DNA of 64,000 bases from contig NCCV01000001.1 in assembly GCA_002279825.1 (NCBI GenBank), positions 1-64,000 on the forward strand. Reading direction: 5' to 3'. The notes beneath the pieces are model-generated. The model saw nothing but the letters and a program-made list of their open reading frames with translations. It searched no databases and was not told where the DNA came from. Below, piece after piece: positions 32,861 to 41,699 of the stretch; position 1 is the first letter of the stretch, and every line of letters starts with the position of its first letter. Source of the stretch: Sphingomonadales bacterium 12-68-11. Lineage in GTDB: Bacteria; Pseudomonadota; Alphaproteobacteria; Sphingomonadales; Sphingomonadaceae. A program made the position numbers and the translations under genes.

Positions 32861-33646
32861 TTAGTAGAGCGCCGGCGACAAGTCAAGATGGGCGCGCAGC
32901 AACGGCGGCAGCAGCTCGAACAGTGGCGCCGGAGGCGGCCCCGCCAGCATCCGTGCCGGCGCCGGAGCGCTCTCGCCGAGCCAGCCCAGCAGTTCAGCGC
33001 CGCTGAGCCAGCGGGCCCGCTCGAACGGCACCGAGTTGGTCATCGCATAGAACGACGCCGCGGTCTCGGGCGCGAGGCCCATCTCGCGGTAATAGGCAAG
33101 ATACTTGGCGTTGGGCGCGGCACCGGCGGCAAAGTCGGTCGCCTGGCGGCCGTCTTCGTCGCGCCAGGCATGGACCGCGAACTCCGCGCGGGCGTCGATC
33201 GTCCGCGAGGTGCCGGCCAGCACCAGCTCGACCCCGCCCGAACGCACCGAGCCATCGGCCAGAACTTCGGCGGCGAGCCCGGCCGCGCGGATCATCCGCC
33301 CGAGCTTGAGGTTGGCCCGGTCGTCGAACGTACCCGGCGATTCGATGAAGCGCAGCGTGGCAAGGTCCGGCCAGGCGGCAAGCATGGCTTCGAACTGCGC
33401 GGGGCTCGCCTCGTCGGTCACATCGACCAGCGCGGCGGTGCCGGCATCGAGCACGCGGAACGGCCCGAAGCGTGCGAGCGCGGTGTCCTCGGCGGTTTGA
33501 ACCGCCACAGATACGAACCGCACGGCGGCGCGCTCCGGAGCGGCGGCCACCGCTCGCTGGGCGGCGACTTCCTCAACCGGCTCCGCGCGCAGCGGCGCCG
33601 CGGCGAACACGGCGAGGCACATGAGCAGGCGGATAAGCGATCGCAT
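32861..33646 (-). CDS. Exported ClpP-like (COG3904) predicted serine hydrolase
   Basis: 261 residues with a signal peptide (MRSLIRLLMCLAVFAAAPLRA). The domain after residue 90 has RFIESPGTFDDRANLKLGRM, DGSVRSGGVELVLAG and DARAEFAVHAWRDEDG, followed by YYREMGLAPETAASFYAMTNSVP. I recognise this set from the COG3904 group, related to the ClpP/crotonase fold. Ser136 (SVRSGGVE) and His159 (AVHAW) are candidate catalytic residues. It should act in the periplasm; no substrate is known. It is divergent from yifB. Confidence 0.7.
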   Translation of the reverse strand: MRSLIRLLMCLAVFAAAPLRAEPVEEVAAQRAVAAAPERAAVRFVSVAVQTAEDTALARFGPFRVLDAGTAALVDVTDEASPAQFEAMLAAWPDLATLRFIESPGTFDDRANLKLGRMIRAAGLAAEVLADGSVRSGGVELVLAGTSRTIDARAEFAVHAWRDEDGRQATDFAAGAAPNAKYLAYYREMGLAPETAASFYAMTNSVPFERARWLSGAELLGWLGESAPAPARMLAGPPPAPLFELLPPLLRAHLDLSPALY

Positions 33647-33812
33647 CGGCTACCCGTGGACCCGCGCACCCTGCTACTTCGGCAACGACGATGGTTGCTG
33701 ACTAGTTAACGAACACCGTAGCCTGCGCGTTAACGAAGCGCTGCCGGAGCGGAGCCATCCCCGCTCGACAAGGCCGGGCGGCCCGCTATCACCCTGAGCC
33801 AGGGGGATCGTC

Positions 33813-35309
33813 TTGGTCGCACTAGTATCGACGGTGGCCTATCTCGGGCTCGAGGCGCGCGCCGTCGAAGTGCAGTGCCAGATCGCTCCCGGTCTGCCGC
33901 GCTTCAACCTCGTCGGCCTGCCCGACAAGGCCGTCGGCGAGAGCCGCGAGCGGGTCCATTCGGCGCTCGCCGCGATGGGCCTGGCGCTGCCGCCCAAGCG
34001 GATCACCGTCAACCTCTCGCCCGCCGACCTGCCCAAGGAGGGTAGCCACTACGACCTGCCGATCGCGCTGGCCCTGCTCGCGGCGATGGGCGTGACCGAT
34101 GCCGAGCAGCTCGGCGACTGGATCGCGGTGGGGGAACTGGCGCTCGACGGGCGGATCGTTCCGTCGCCCGGCGTGCTGCTCGCGGCGCTCCACGCCAGCG
34201 AGCGTGAGCTGGGGCTGATCTGCCCCGCCGCGCAAGGCGGTGAGGCACGCTGGGCGAGCGGGATCCCGGTCTGCGCGGCACCCAACCTGATCGGCCTGCT
34301 CAACCACCTCAAGGGCACGCAGCGCTTGCCGGAGCCCGTGCCTGGCGAAGTCGAGGCGGCGGCGCACGGCCCGGACCTCAGGCAGGTCAAGGGCCAAGAG
34401 ACCGCCAAGCGCGCGCTCGAAATCGCCGCGGCGGGCGGCCACAACCTGCTGATGATCGGGCCACCCGGCGCGGGCAAGAGCCTGCTGGCAAGCTGCCTGC
34501 CCGGCATCCTGCCCGAACTGTCGCCGGCCGAGGCTCTCGAGGTCAGCATGGTCGCTTCGGTCGCCGGGACGCTCGAAGGCGGGCGCATCAGCCGGACCCG
34601 GCCGTTCCGCGCGCCGCACCACTCGGCCAGCATGGCCGCGCTCACCGGCGGCGGCATTCGCGTGCGGCCGGGCGAAGTCAGCCTCGCACACCTTGGCGTG
34701 CTGTTCCTCGATGAATTGCCCGAGTTCCAGCGCTCGGCGCTCGATTCGCTGCGCCAGCCGCTCGAAAGCGGCAAAGTCGACGTCGCCCGCGCCAGCGCGC
34801 ACGTGACCTTTCCGGCGCGGGTGCAACTGGTCGCGGCTATGAACCCGTGCCGCTGCGGGCACCTGGGCGACGCGGCGCTGGCGTGCAGCCGGGCGCCGCG
34901 CTGCGCGGCCGACTATCAGGGCAAGGTCAGCGGGCCGATGCTCGACCGGATCGACTTGCACGTCGAAGTCGACCCGGTCAGCGCCGCCGACCTCGCGCTG
35001 CCGCCGCCCGCCGAAGGCACGGCCGAAGTCGCCGCGCGAGTCGCCGCGGCGCGCGCGCGGCAGGCGCAGCGAGGCATCCGCTCGAACGCCGAACTCGAAG
35101 GCGATGCGCTGGAGGCACACGCTACGCCCGACGAGGCGGGGCGCAAACTGCTGCTCCAGGCGGCCGAAGCGATGCGCCTGTCGGCGCGCGGCTACACCCG
35201 GATGCTACGCGTGGCGCGAACCATTGCCGACCTGGCGGAAGTGGAAGCGGTCGGCCGTATCCACGTCGCCGAAGCGCTCAGCTACCGCCGTCTGGCACCG
35301 CGCGCTTGA
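33813..35309 (+). CDS. comM: YifB/ComM family Mg-chelatase-like AAA+ ATPase
   Basis: 498 residues. The N-terminal Lon-like domain (about 20-170) has LPRFNLVGLPDKAVGESRERV. The AAA+ core follows with Walker A IGPPGAGKS (215-223), Walker B GVLFLDELPEF, and the Cys-rich insertion MNPCRCGHLGD...CSRAPRC. ComM is a helicase that extends branch migration during natural transformation; other roles of the family are not settled. Translation begins with TTG at 33813: AGGGGGA lies 5-6 bases before it, and no ATG or GTG start fits the conserved N-terminus. Confidence 0.9.
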   Translation: MVALVSTVAYLGLEARAVEVQCQIAPGLPRFNLVGLPDKAVGESRERVHSALAAMGLALPPKRITVNLSPADLPKEGSHYDLPIALALLAAMGVTDAEQLGDWIAVGELALDGRIVPSPGVLLAALHASERELGLICPAAQGGEARWASGIPVCAAPNLIGLLNHLKGTQRLPEPVPGEVEAAAHGPDLRQVKGQETAKRALEIAAAGGHNLLMIGPPGAGKSLLASCLPGILPELSPAEALEVSMVASVAGTLEGGRISRTRPFRAPHHSASMAALTGGGIRVRPGEVSLAHLGVLFLDELPEFQRSALDSLRQPLESGKVDVARASAHVTFPARVQLVAAMNPCRCGHLGDAALACSRAPRCAADYQGKVSGPMLDRIDLHVEVDPVSAADLALPPPAEGTAEVAARVAAARARQAQRGIRSNAELEGDALEAHATPDEAGRKLLLQAAEAMRLSARGYTRMLRVARTIADLAEVEAVGRIHVAEALSYRRLAPRA

Positions 35310-35310
35310 A

Positions 35311-35928
35311 CTACGCCGGGAGCAACCCGCGCTCGGCCAATGCAGCTTCCAGGTCGGCCGCATCGGTGAACAGGTGGGCCTGCCAGCCGCGCGCGCGGGC
35401 CCCCTCGACATTGGCCGGGCTGTCGTCGGTGAAGAACAGCGCCTCAGGCCGGTAGCCGAAGCGCGCTTCCGCGATCTCGTAGATGCGCGGTTCGGGCTTC
35501 ACGCACTTCTCGTCGCCGGACACCACGATGTCGCGGAACTGGCCGAAGATCGGCGCGGTCGGCCGAAAACGGGCGAAGAACTCGGCCCCGAAGTTGGTCA
35601 GCGCGAACAGCGGCACGCCGCGCGCCGCCAGCCGCTCGACCAGCGCGTGGGTGCCCGGCACAGCATACGGGAGCGTCTCGAGAAAGCGCGGCACATAGGC
35701 GTCGATCAGCGCGCTCTGCTCGGGGAACCGCGCTTTGAGTTCGGGCACCATTTCAGCGACCGGGCGTCCGGCATCCGACTGGAAGTGCCATTCGGGGGTC
35801 ACGACATGGCCGACGAACCATTCGAGCTCGGCCGGATCGGCGATTAGCTTGCGGTAGAGGTGCCGCAAGTCCCACGCGTAGAGGACGCGGCCGATGTCGA
35901 AGACGACCGCCTGTGGCGCCTCAGCCAT
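35311..35928 (-). CDS. HAD-superfamily hydrolase
   Basis: 205 residues. HAD motif I is VVFDIGRVLY (nucleophile Asp at about 11), motif II LFALTNFG, motif III Lys in CVKPEPRIYE and motif IV FFTDDSPANVEGA. Position 2 after the nucleophile is Gly rather than Asp, as in the IA-v3/YihX-like sugar phosphatases and dehalogenase-like members. ATG 35928 begins at the family's normal N-terminus; the longer frame overlaps rpmJ and is spurious. The start follows directly after the rpmJ terminator. Confidence 0.9.
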   Translation of the reverse strand: MAEAPQAVVFDIGRVLYAWDLRHLYRKLIADPAELEWFVGHVVTPEWHFQSDAGRPVAEMVPELKARFPEQSALIDAYVPRFLETLPYAVPGTHALVERLAARGVPLFALTNFGAEFFARFRPTAPIFGQFRDIVVSGDEKCVKPEPRIYEIAEARFGYRPEALFFTDDSPANVEGARARGWQAHLFTDAADLEAALAERGLLPA

Positions 35929-35930
35929 GC

Positions 35931-35954
35931 AAAAAGCCCCGATCGCTCGGAGGC
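35931..35954 (-). terminator. Rho-independent terminator of rpmJ
   Basis: On the minus strand the hairpin GCCTCCGA-GCGA-TCGGGGC (35936-35954) is followed at once by TTTTTGC. It lies about 58 bases after the rpmJ stop and 3 bases before the HAD hydrolase ATG, so that gene would need either read-through or a promoter within the stem region. Confidence 0.6.
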
Positions 35955-36011
35955 TCTGCATATCAGCCTGGCCGAGAGCGAATCGCGGCCCAGACAGCAT
36001 TGGGGCGGCGA

Positions 36012-36137
36012 TCAGCCCTGGCGCGCCTTGAAGCGGCGCTGGGTCTTGTTGATCACGTACGTGCGGCCGCGGCGGCGGATCACGCGGTTGTCGCGGTGGC
36101 GGCCCTTCAGCGACTTGAGGCTGTTGACGATCTTCAT
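36012..36137 (-). CDS. rpmJ: 50S ribosomal protein L36 (zinc-less type)
   Basis: 41 residues, read directly on the minus strand: [20 protein letters not shown] at the start and [11 protein letters not shown] at the end. It lacks the CXXC...C...H zinc ribbon of classical L36, as is usual for the YkgO-type copy of Alphaproteobacteria, so ribosomes do not need zinc for it. It stands alone with its own promoter-like sequence upstream and a terminator downstream. Confidence 0.95.
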   Translation of the reverse strand: MKIVNSLKSLKGRHRDNRVIRRRGRTYVINKTQRRFKARQG

Positions 36138-36198
36138 TTCGGCGGTTCCAAAATAATGCGGCACCGGAGCGCACCCCGATGCCGGAATTCAGCCCGCG

Positions 36199-36227
36199 CC
36201 GTTACGGACGGAGGCCGCTGAAGTCAA
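36199..36227 (-). promoter_or_regulatory. Candidate sigma-70 promoter of rpmJ
   Basis: Minus strand TTGACT (36222-36227), a 17-base spacer, then TAACGG (36199-36204). It lies about 60 bases before the rpmJ start, after the galE stop. The -35 is good and the -10 moderate. Confidence 0.4.
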
Positions 36228-36251
36228 CCCGGACCGGGGCAAGGTCGCGCT

Positions 36252-37253
36252 TTAACCGCGCAGCTCGGCCAGCTTGCGTTCCCATTGCAGCGCATCAGCG
36301 ACGATGCCGTCGAGATCGGCATGGCGCGGCACCCACGGCAGCGTGGCCTTGAGGCGCGCGGGATCGGAAACCAGCGAATCGGCATCGCCCGGCCGCCGCG
36401 GCGACACGACGCGGGTGAGCTTGAGGTTCGTGACCCGATCGACCGCATCGAGCACTTCGAACACCGAGAACCCGCGGCCATAACCGCAGTTCATCGTCAG
36501 CGAACGGTCCGCCCGGTCGATCAGCGCCTCGAGCGCAAGCACATGCGCCGAGGCGAGATCGCTGACGTGGATGTAATCGCGCACGCCGGTACCGTCGGGC
36601 GTCGCGTAATCGGTGCCGAACACCTGCACGCTGTCGCGCTTGCCGAGCGCGGCTTCGACCGCGATCTTGATCAGATGTGTGGCGCCGGCGGTGGACTGCC
36701 CGCTGCGGCCCTGCGGATCGGCGCCGGCGACATTGAAGTAGCGCAGTGCGCAATAGTTAAGCGGGTGCGCGAAGGCGGTGTCGGCGAGCATCCGCTCGGT
36801 CATCAGCTTCGACCAGCCATAGGGGTTGATCGGTACCGTCGGGGTCTCTTCGGTCACCGCCGGCACGCTGGGGATGCCGTAAGTCGCCGCGGTGCTCGAG
36901 AAGATGAAGTGCGGCACGCCGGCGGCCACCGCGGCTTCGATCAGCGCACGGCTCTTCACGGTGTTGTTGAGATAGTACTTGAGCGGATCGGAAACCGATT
37001 CGGGCACTACGATCGAGCCCGCGAAGTGCATCACCGCCCGCGTGCCCTGCTCGGCAAAGATGCGCGCCAGCAAGTCCGCGTCGGCGACATCGCCTTCGTA
37101 GAACGGCACGCCGTCTGGCACCGCGAAGCGAAAGCCGGTGGTCAGGTTGTCGATCACCGCCACCGGCCAGCCGGCGTCGAGCAAGGCGAGAACCGCGTGG
37201 CTGCCGATGTAGCCGGCGCCGCCGGTGACGAGAACGGGAACGGGTTGGGCCAT
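36252..37253 (-). CDS. galE: UDP-glucose 4-epimerase
   Basis: 333-residue extended SDR enzyme. The NAD site is VTGGAGYIGSHAVLALL near the N-terminus; the catalytic pair is Tyr-x3-Lys in NPYGWSKLM, with SSTAATYG upstream. ALRYFNVAGADPQGRSGQ and VFGTDYATPDGTGVRDYIHVSDLASAH are hallmarks of GalE. It interconverts UDP-glucose and UDP-galactose for polysaccharide synthesis. ATG 37253 was preferred to the longer frame because it directly precedes the first strand. Confidence 0.95.
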   Translation of the reverse strand: MAQPVPVLVTGGAGYIGSHAVLALLDAGWPVAVIDNLTTGFRFAVPDGVPFYEGDVADADLLARIFAEQGTRAVMHFAGSIVVPESVSDPLKYYLNNTVKSRALIEAAVAAGVPHFIFSSTAATYGIPSVPAVTEETPTVPINPYGWSKLMTERMLADTAFAHPLNYCALRYFNVAGADPQGRSGQSTAGATHLIKIAVEAALGKRDSVQVFGTDYATPDGTGVRDYIHVSDLASAHVLALEALIDRADRSLTMNCGYGRGFSVFEVLDAVDRVTNLKLTRVVSPRRPGDADSLVSDPARLKATLPWVPRHADLDGIVADALQWERKLAELRG

Positions 37254-37339
37254 CGGCGCGCCGGTAGCACGAAACGCTGAACGGTCGAGCCCTTTCGCGC
37301 GGCCTTGCAACCACTTCCCGCCAGGCGCATTTCAGACGC

Positions 37340-37948
37340 ATGAAACTCTCAATCCCCGCGATCCTCGCCGCCGCGCTGCTGTCGGGCTGCACCACGGCCT
37401 ATTCCTCGACCGTCGAAGTGACCCGCTTCGTCGGCGAGGCCCCTGCCGCGCTCGGCCGCGGGTCGATCGAGGTCAGGCTCGGCGCCACCGAAGCCGCTGC
37501 GCCCGCCTTCGCGCCCGGCTCTTTCGAAGCCCCCGCATTCCGGACCGCGGTGGCGCAGGAGCTGCAGCGGCTCGGCTATCAGGTGGTCGACGGCGGCGGA
37601 GACCAAGTCGCCGAGCTTTGGCTTGATCGCGCGGTCGACCGACCCGGGCCACAGCGCTCCCCTGTGAGCGTCGGCGTAGGCGGGTCGACCGGCAGCTACG
37701 GCTCGGGCGTCGGGCTTGGCGTCGGCATCAATCTCGGCGGCAGCGGGCCGCGCGAAGTGATCGACCGGCAACTGCGCGTGGTGATCCGCCCGGCCGCCGG
37801 CGGGCAGGCGCTGTGGGAAGGCCGCGCGCGCTTCGACGCCACCGGCAACAGTGATTTCGCCGATCCCCAGGCGGCGGCGGACCGGCTGGCGCGCGCCCTG
37901 TTCGGCGACTTCCCGGGCCGCTCGGGCGAGACCGTCGAAGTCGAATGA
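37340..37948 (+). CDS. DUF4136 lipoprotein
   Basis: 202 residues with lipobox LLSGC (Cys17). The pattern [28 protein letters not shown] and [26 protein letters not shown] matches DUF4136-type lipoproteins. A glycine-rich, repeat-like patch ([20 protein letters not shown]) lies in the middle. The function is unknown. Its stop overlaps the start of the carboxypeptidase gene (ATGA). Confidence 0.82.
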   Translation: MKLSIPAILAAALLSGCTTAYSSTVEVTRFVGEAPAALGRGSIEVRLGATEAAAPAFAPGSFEAPAFRTAVAQELQRLGYQVVDGGGDQVAELWLDRAVDRPGPQRSPVSVGVGGSTGSYGSGVGLGVGINLGGSGPREVIDRQLRVVIRPAAGGQALWEGRARFDATGNSDFADPQAAADRLARALFGDFPGRSGETVEVE

Positions 37949-39072
37949 GCGACATCCTGATTGATGCCGCGTTCGACAGCGGCAATATCGAGGTCGTCTC
38001 GATTTCCGGCGCCTCGGCAACGCTGCGCATTCCCAAGGACGCCGGCGCGGAGTTCGCGCAGTGGTTTCACTTCCGCGTCGCCGGCGCGGCCGGGCGCGAG
38101 CTGGAACTGCGCATCGTCGATCTCAACGCCTCGGCCTATCCGGCTGGCTGGCCCGGCTACCGCGCCTGCGTGTCCGAGGACCGCGCCTGGTGGGGCCGCG
38201 CCGACACGACCTTCGACAAGGGCGCCGACAACGGCACGCTGACGATCCGCTACGCGCCCGCCGGCGAACTCGCGTGGTTCGCGTACTTCGCGCCTTACTC
38301 GCTGGAGCGGCATCACGACCTCGTGTCGGAGGCGGCCGCGAGCGAGGGCGTGGCCTACCGCTGTCTCGGACATAGCCTCGACGGACGCCCGATCGACTGC
38401 CTCGAGATGGGCGAGGGAGGTATTCCTGTCTGGCTGTTCGCGCGCCAGCATCCGGGCGAGAGCATGGCCGAGTGGTGGATGGAAGGCGCGCTCGAGGCTC
38501 TGTGCGATCCGGCCGACCCGGTGGCACGCGTGCTGCGCGCGAAGTGCCGGCTTTACGTCGTGCCCAATTGCAATCCAGACGGCGCGTTCCGCGGGCACCT
38601 GCGAACCAACGCCGCCGGCGTGAACCTCAACCGAGAATGGCACGCGCCGAGCGCCGACAGATCGCCCGAAGTGCTCGCGATACGAAACGCGATGGACGCA
38701 AGCGGGGTGCGCTTCGCGATGGACGTCCACGGCGACGAGGCGATCGCCGCCAACTTTCTCGCCGGGTTCGAAGGGATCCCGTCGTGGACCGAAGCGCTCG
38801 GCGGCGAGTTCGACCGCTATAAGGCAATCCTCGAGCGGCGCAGTCCCGACTTCCAGACCCGGCTCGGCTATCCGCCGGCGCGGTCCGGGCACGCCAACCT
38901 GTCGATGAGCACCAACCAGCTCGCCGAGCGCTTCGGCGCCTGCGCGATGACGCTCGAGATGCCGTTCAAGGACAACCAGGACCTGCCCGACCCCGATCAG
39001 GGATGGAGCCCCGAACGCTCCAAGCTGCTCGCGCGCGATTGCCTCGGTGCGCTCGCCGAATGGCTCGGCTGA
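37945..39072 (+). CDS. M14 family zinc carboxypeptidase (cytosolic CCP-like)
   Basis: 375 residues. An N-terminal beta domain (1-130) precedes the M14 catalytic domain. Zinc ligands are His169 and Glu172 ([13 protein letters not shown]) and His262 (DVHGDEAI); the general base is Glu338 (CAMTLEMPF). The substrate-binding motif is [23 protein letters not shown]. The beta domain plus catalytic core is the layout of cytosolic carboxypeptidase (AGBL) relatives. There is no signal peptide. It is coupled to the DUF4136 gene. Confidence 0.92.
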   Translation: MSDILIDAAFDSGNIEVVSISGASATLRIPKDAGAEFAQWFHFRVAGAAGRELELRIVDLNASAYPAGWPGYRACVSEDRAWWGRADTTFDKGADNGTLTIRYAPAGELAWFAYFAPYSLERHHDLVSEAAASEGVAYRCLGHSLDGRPIDCLEMGEGGIPVWLFARQHPGESMAEWWMEGALEALCDPADPVARVLRAKCRLYVVPNCNPDGAFRGHLRTNAAGVNLNREWHAPSADRSPEVLAIRNAMDASGVRFAMDVHGDEAIAANFLAGFEGIPSWTEALGGEFDRYKAILERRSPDFQTRLGYPPARSGHANLSMSTNQLAERFGACAMTLEMPFKDNQDLPDPDQGWSPERSKLLARDCLGALAEWLG

Positions 39073-39112
39073 CCGCTTCCCCTGCAACGCCTTCCGTGCT
39101 ACTTACACAGGT

Positions 39113-39514
39113 GTGAGCAACGCGCGTCCACACCTCTTTCCGATCGCGGTCGATCCGGCCGACATCGATTTCATGGGGCACGTCAACAACGCCCGCTACC
39201 TGACCTGGGTGCAGGACGCAGTGATCGACCACTGGCACAAGATCGCCCCGGCGGACGTCGCCGCCGCGCACCTGTGGGTCGCGCTCAAGCATGAGATCGC
39301 CTACTTTAAGCCGACCTTCCTCGGCGACAGTGTGGTCGCCGAAGTCGTGCTTCAAAAGGTCCAGGGTGCGCGCGCGTTCTACGAGACGCTGATCCGCCGC
39401 GGCGAGGACATCGTCGCCGAAATCAAGTCGAGCTGGTGCTGCCTCGATTCGGCGACGCTACGCCCGGTCCGCCCGGCGCGCGATGTCGTCGAGCGGTTTT
39501 TCGCAGTCGGCTGA
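39113..39514 (+). CDS. Acyl-CoA thioesterase (4HBT hotdog fold)
   Basis: 133 residues. DIDFMGHVNNARYLTWVQDAV carries the catalytic Asp/Asn region of the 4-hydroxybenzoyl-CoA thioesterase fold, followed by YFKPTFLGDSVVAE and a C-terminal WCCLDSATLRPVRP strand. GTG 39113 is chosen because the fold starts just after it; an in-frame ATG at 39047 would overlap the carboxypeptidase gene. No strong ribosome site is visible, so the start is less certain than the family call. Confidence 0.85.
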   Translation: MSNARPHLFPIAVDPADIDFMGHVNNARYLTWVQDAVIDHWHKIAPADVAAAHLWVALKHEIAYFKPTFLGDSVVAEVVLQKVQGARAFYETLIRRGEDIVAEIKSSWCCLDSATLRPVRPARDVVERFFAVG

Positions 39515-39523
39515 TCGGGCCGA

Positions 39524-39922
39524 CTACTGCTGCCGCGTGCCGGTGATCGGCAGCGGGCCGAAGTCCGAGGCGATTTCGCCGGCGAAGCTGTCGCCCGTCA
39601 CGGTGCCCTTGTAGACCAACGCCATTTCGCCTTGCGGCGTCGTCAGCTTGCGGTTGAAGCTGATAGTCGCGCCCTCGACCTTCACGTCGCTGATCGTACT
39701 CGGCATCGGCGGGGCGTCGGCGGGCGCGCCCGGCATCGATTCCTTGATATCGACGGTATAGGCGCCGCCGTTCTGCGCCACTGTCATCGTCGATTCGATG
39801 ACCATTTCCTGCACCGCAGTCTTGTTCGCCCAGGTGCCGACGACCGGCGAACTCTGTGCCAACGCGGGCAAGGCAAACAACGCTGCGCCGGCGGCGGCCG
39901 CGAAAGCAGATTTCCTGAGCAT
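39524..39922 (-). CDS. Exported small protein of unknown function
   Basis: 132 residues with a signal peptide (MLRKSAFAAAAGAALFALPALAQ). The mature part (VVGTWANKTAVQEMVIESTM, YTVDIKES, ISFNRKLTTPQGEMALVYKGTVTGDSFAGEIAS, FGPLPITGTRQ) looks like a small beta-barrel or lipocalin-like fold of the type in which a ligand is scored against a threshold, but no family is assigned. It converges with the thioesterase gene and is divergent from the aminotransferase. Confidence 0.75.
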   Translation of the reverse strand: MLRKSAFAAAAGAALFALPALAQSSPVVGTWANKTAVQEMVIESTMTVAQNGGAYTVDIKESMPGAPADAPPMPSTISDVKVEGATISFNRKLTTPQGEMALVYKGTVTGDSFAGEIASDFGPLPITGTRQQ

Positions 39923-40061
39923 GGCATTCCCTCCGAAGTCGCTGGGGCGGTTCCCCGTCGGCGCTCAGCTTAGCTTGTGCCCGCCCGAGCGCAACGGGGT
40001 TTGCAGTATTTGACTGGCGCCGATTTCGCGCCGAACGGGGCCCGGAAGAGAGGAGAGTCCC

Positions 40062-41189
40062 ATGCCCGGCTTGCGCCCCGATATCGATCCCCAAGGCCTG
40101 CTCGAGTTCTCGGTGGTGTTCACCGATCGCTCGCTCAATCACATGAGCCTCGCGTTCCAGCAGATCATGCGCGAGATCCACGGCACGCTGTGCCAGGTCT
40201 ATGGCGCCGACCGCGCGGTGATCGTGCCCGGTGGCGGGACTTACGCGATGGAATCGGTCGCGCGCCAACTGGTGACGGGCAAGACGGCGCTGGTGATCCG
40301 CAACGGCTTCTTCTCGTACCGCTGGAGCCAGATCTTCGAAGCCGGGTCGATCCCCGCGCGCGCGATTGTCATGAAGGCGCGCCGGGTCGGAGAGGGGCCG
40401 CAAGCGCCGTTCGCGCCCGCGCCGATCGCGGAGGTGGTCGCCGCAATCCATGCCGAACGGCCCGACGCGGTGTTCGCCCCGCACGTCGAGACGGCCAGCG
40501 GCATGATGCTCCCAGACGACTACATCCGCGCCGTCGCCGAGGCAGTGCACGCGGTCGGCGGACTGTTCGTGCTGGACTGCATCGCGTCGGGCACGATGTG
40601 GATCGACATGCGTGAAACCGGGGTGGATGTACTCATCTCCGCGCCGCAGAAGGGGTGGTCGGCGCCGCCATCGTCGGGCCTGGTCATGCTCACCGCCGCC
40701 GCGCTCGAACGCGCCAAGAGCGCACAGTCGACGAGTTTCGCGATGGACCTCAACAAGTGGAACGCGATCATGGAAGCGTACCTGAGTGGCGGCCACGCCT
40801 ATCACGCGACGATGCCGACCGATGCCCTGCGGGCGTTCCACCGGGCAATGCGCGAAACCGAGGCCTTCGGGTTCGAGCGCGCCCGCGCCGCGCAGCTCGA
40901 ACAGGGCCGCGCGGTGCGCGCCATGCTGGCCGAACGCGGCGTCAAGTCGGTCGCCGCCGAGGGCTTCCAGGCGCCGGGCGTGGTGGTCAGCTTCACTGAC
41001 GATCCGGAAATCCAGACCGGCAAGAAGTTCGCCGCGCACGGCCTGCAGATCGCCGCCGGCGTGCCGCTGATGATCGACGAGGGGCCCGACTACCGCAGCT
41101 TCCGCCTCGGCCTGTTCGGGCTCGACAAGCTCAAGGACGTGCCGGCGAGCCTCGACCGGCTGGAAGCGGCGTTCGACGCCGTGCTGTAG
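40062..41189 (+). CDS. Class V aminotransferase (alanine-glyoxylate / serine-pyruvate type)
   Basis: 375 residues. PLP Lys197 sits in LISAPQKGWSAPPSSGL, with Asp172 (FVLDCIASGT) hydrogen-bonding the cofactor. VPGGGTYAMESVARQL and APHVETASGMMLPDDYI are the expected class V features. The C-terminal FRLGLFGLDKL carries the substrate-carboxylate Arg. It may be an alanine-glyoxylate, serine-pyruvate or pyridoxamine-pyruvate aminotransferase; sequence does not decide. GAGAGGAGAG precedes ATG 40062. Confidence 0.9.
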   Translation: MPGLRPDIDPQGLLEFSVVFTDRSLNHMSLAFQQIMREIHGTLCQVYGADRAVIVPGGGTYAMESVARQLVTGKTALVIRNGFFSYRWSQIFEAGSIPARAIVMKARRVGEGPQAPFAPAPIAEVVAAIHAERPDAVFAPHVETASGMMLPDDYIRAVAEAVHAVGGLFVLDCIASGTMWIDMRETGVDVLISAPQKGWSAPPSSGLVMLTAAALERAKSAQSTSFAMDLNKWNAIMEAYLSGGHAYHATMPTDALRAFHRAMRETEAFGFERARAAQLEQGRAVRAMLAERGVKSVAAEGFQAPGVVVSFTDDPEIQTGKKFAAHGLQIAAGVPLMIDEGPDYRSFRLGLFGLDKLKDVPASLDRLEAAFDAVL

Positions 41190-41193
41190 CGCC

Positions 41194-41571
41194 TTACGCC
41201 GCGGTGGCCGCGTCGTGCACGCGGTCGAAGCGGTCCTGCGCGGCGTGGATCGTCTCGATGTTGGCGAGCGCCCATTGCGACAGCGCGCCGATCGGCCCCT
41301 TGAGCGAGTGGCCGAGTTCAGTCAGTTCGTAGTCGACGCGCGGCGGGATCGACGCGGTGACCGTCCGGCTGACGAGGCCGTCGCGTTCGAGATTTCGCAG
41401 GGTCAGGGTCAGCATCCGCTGGGAAATGCTCGGAATTTGCCGTCGCAGTTCGCTGAAGCGGCGGCTGCCCTCTGAGAGCGTCATCACCACCAACACGCTC
41501 CACTTGTCGCCGATCCGCTGCAGCAAGTGGTTGATCGTGCGGCAGGCAGGACTGTTCGAATCGTGGGTCAT
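41194..41571 (-). CDS. HxlR-family winged-helix regulator, likely repressor of azoR
   Basis: 125 residues of the HxlR/DUF24 family: CRTINHLLQRIGDKWSVLV, RFSELRRQIPSISQRMLTLTLRNLERDGLVSR and DYELTELGHSLKGPI. A single Cys10 lies just before the first helix, the position used by YodB-type regulators as a thiol redox sensor. GGAA precedes ATG 41571. It is divergent from an azoreductase gene, and a 22-bp near-palindrome lies between them. Confidence 0.92.
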   Translation of the reverse strand: MTHDSNSPACRTINHLLQRIGDKWSVLVVMTLSEGSRRFSELRRQIPSISQRMLTLTLRNLERDGLVSRTVTASIPPRVDYELTELGHSLKGPIGALSQWALANIETIHAAQDRFDRVHDAATAA

Positions 41572-41616
41572 GGCCGGTTCCTTCGCTGTGCCCTGGGCAC
41601 AAACTTGTTCGTCCGG

Positions 41617-41638
41617 CACAAAAACGTGCGTTCTTGTG
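41617..41638. promoter_or_regulatory. Probable HxlR operator between hxlR-like gene and azoR
   Basis: CACAAAAACG-TG-CGTTCTTGTG is a palindrome with 9 of 10 paired positions. It overlaps a TTGTGA (41634-41639) that, with TATTTA downstream at about 16 bases, may be the azoR promoter. Dimeric HxlR proteins bind such palindromes. Confidence 0.55.
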
Positions 41639-41699
41639 AGCCGATACCTAGTGGTTATTTAGAGTGCCTCGGTAACAAATCCATACCAAGGACTGAAAG

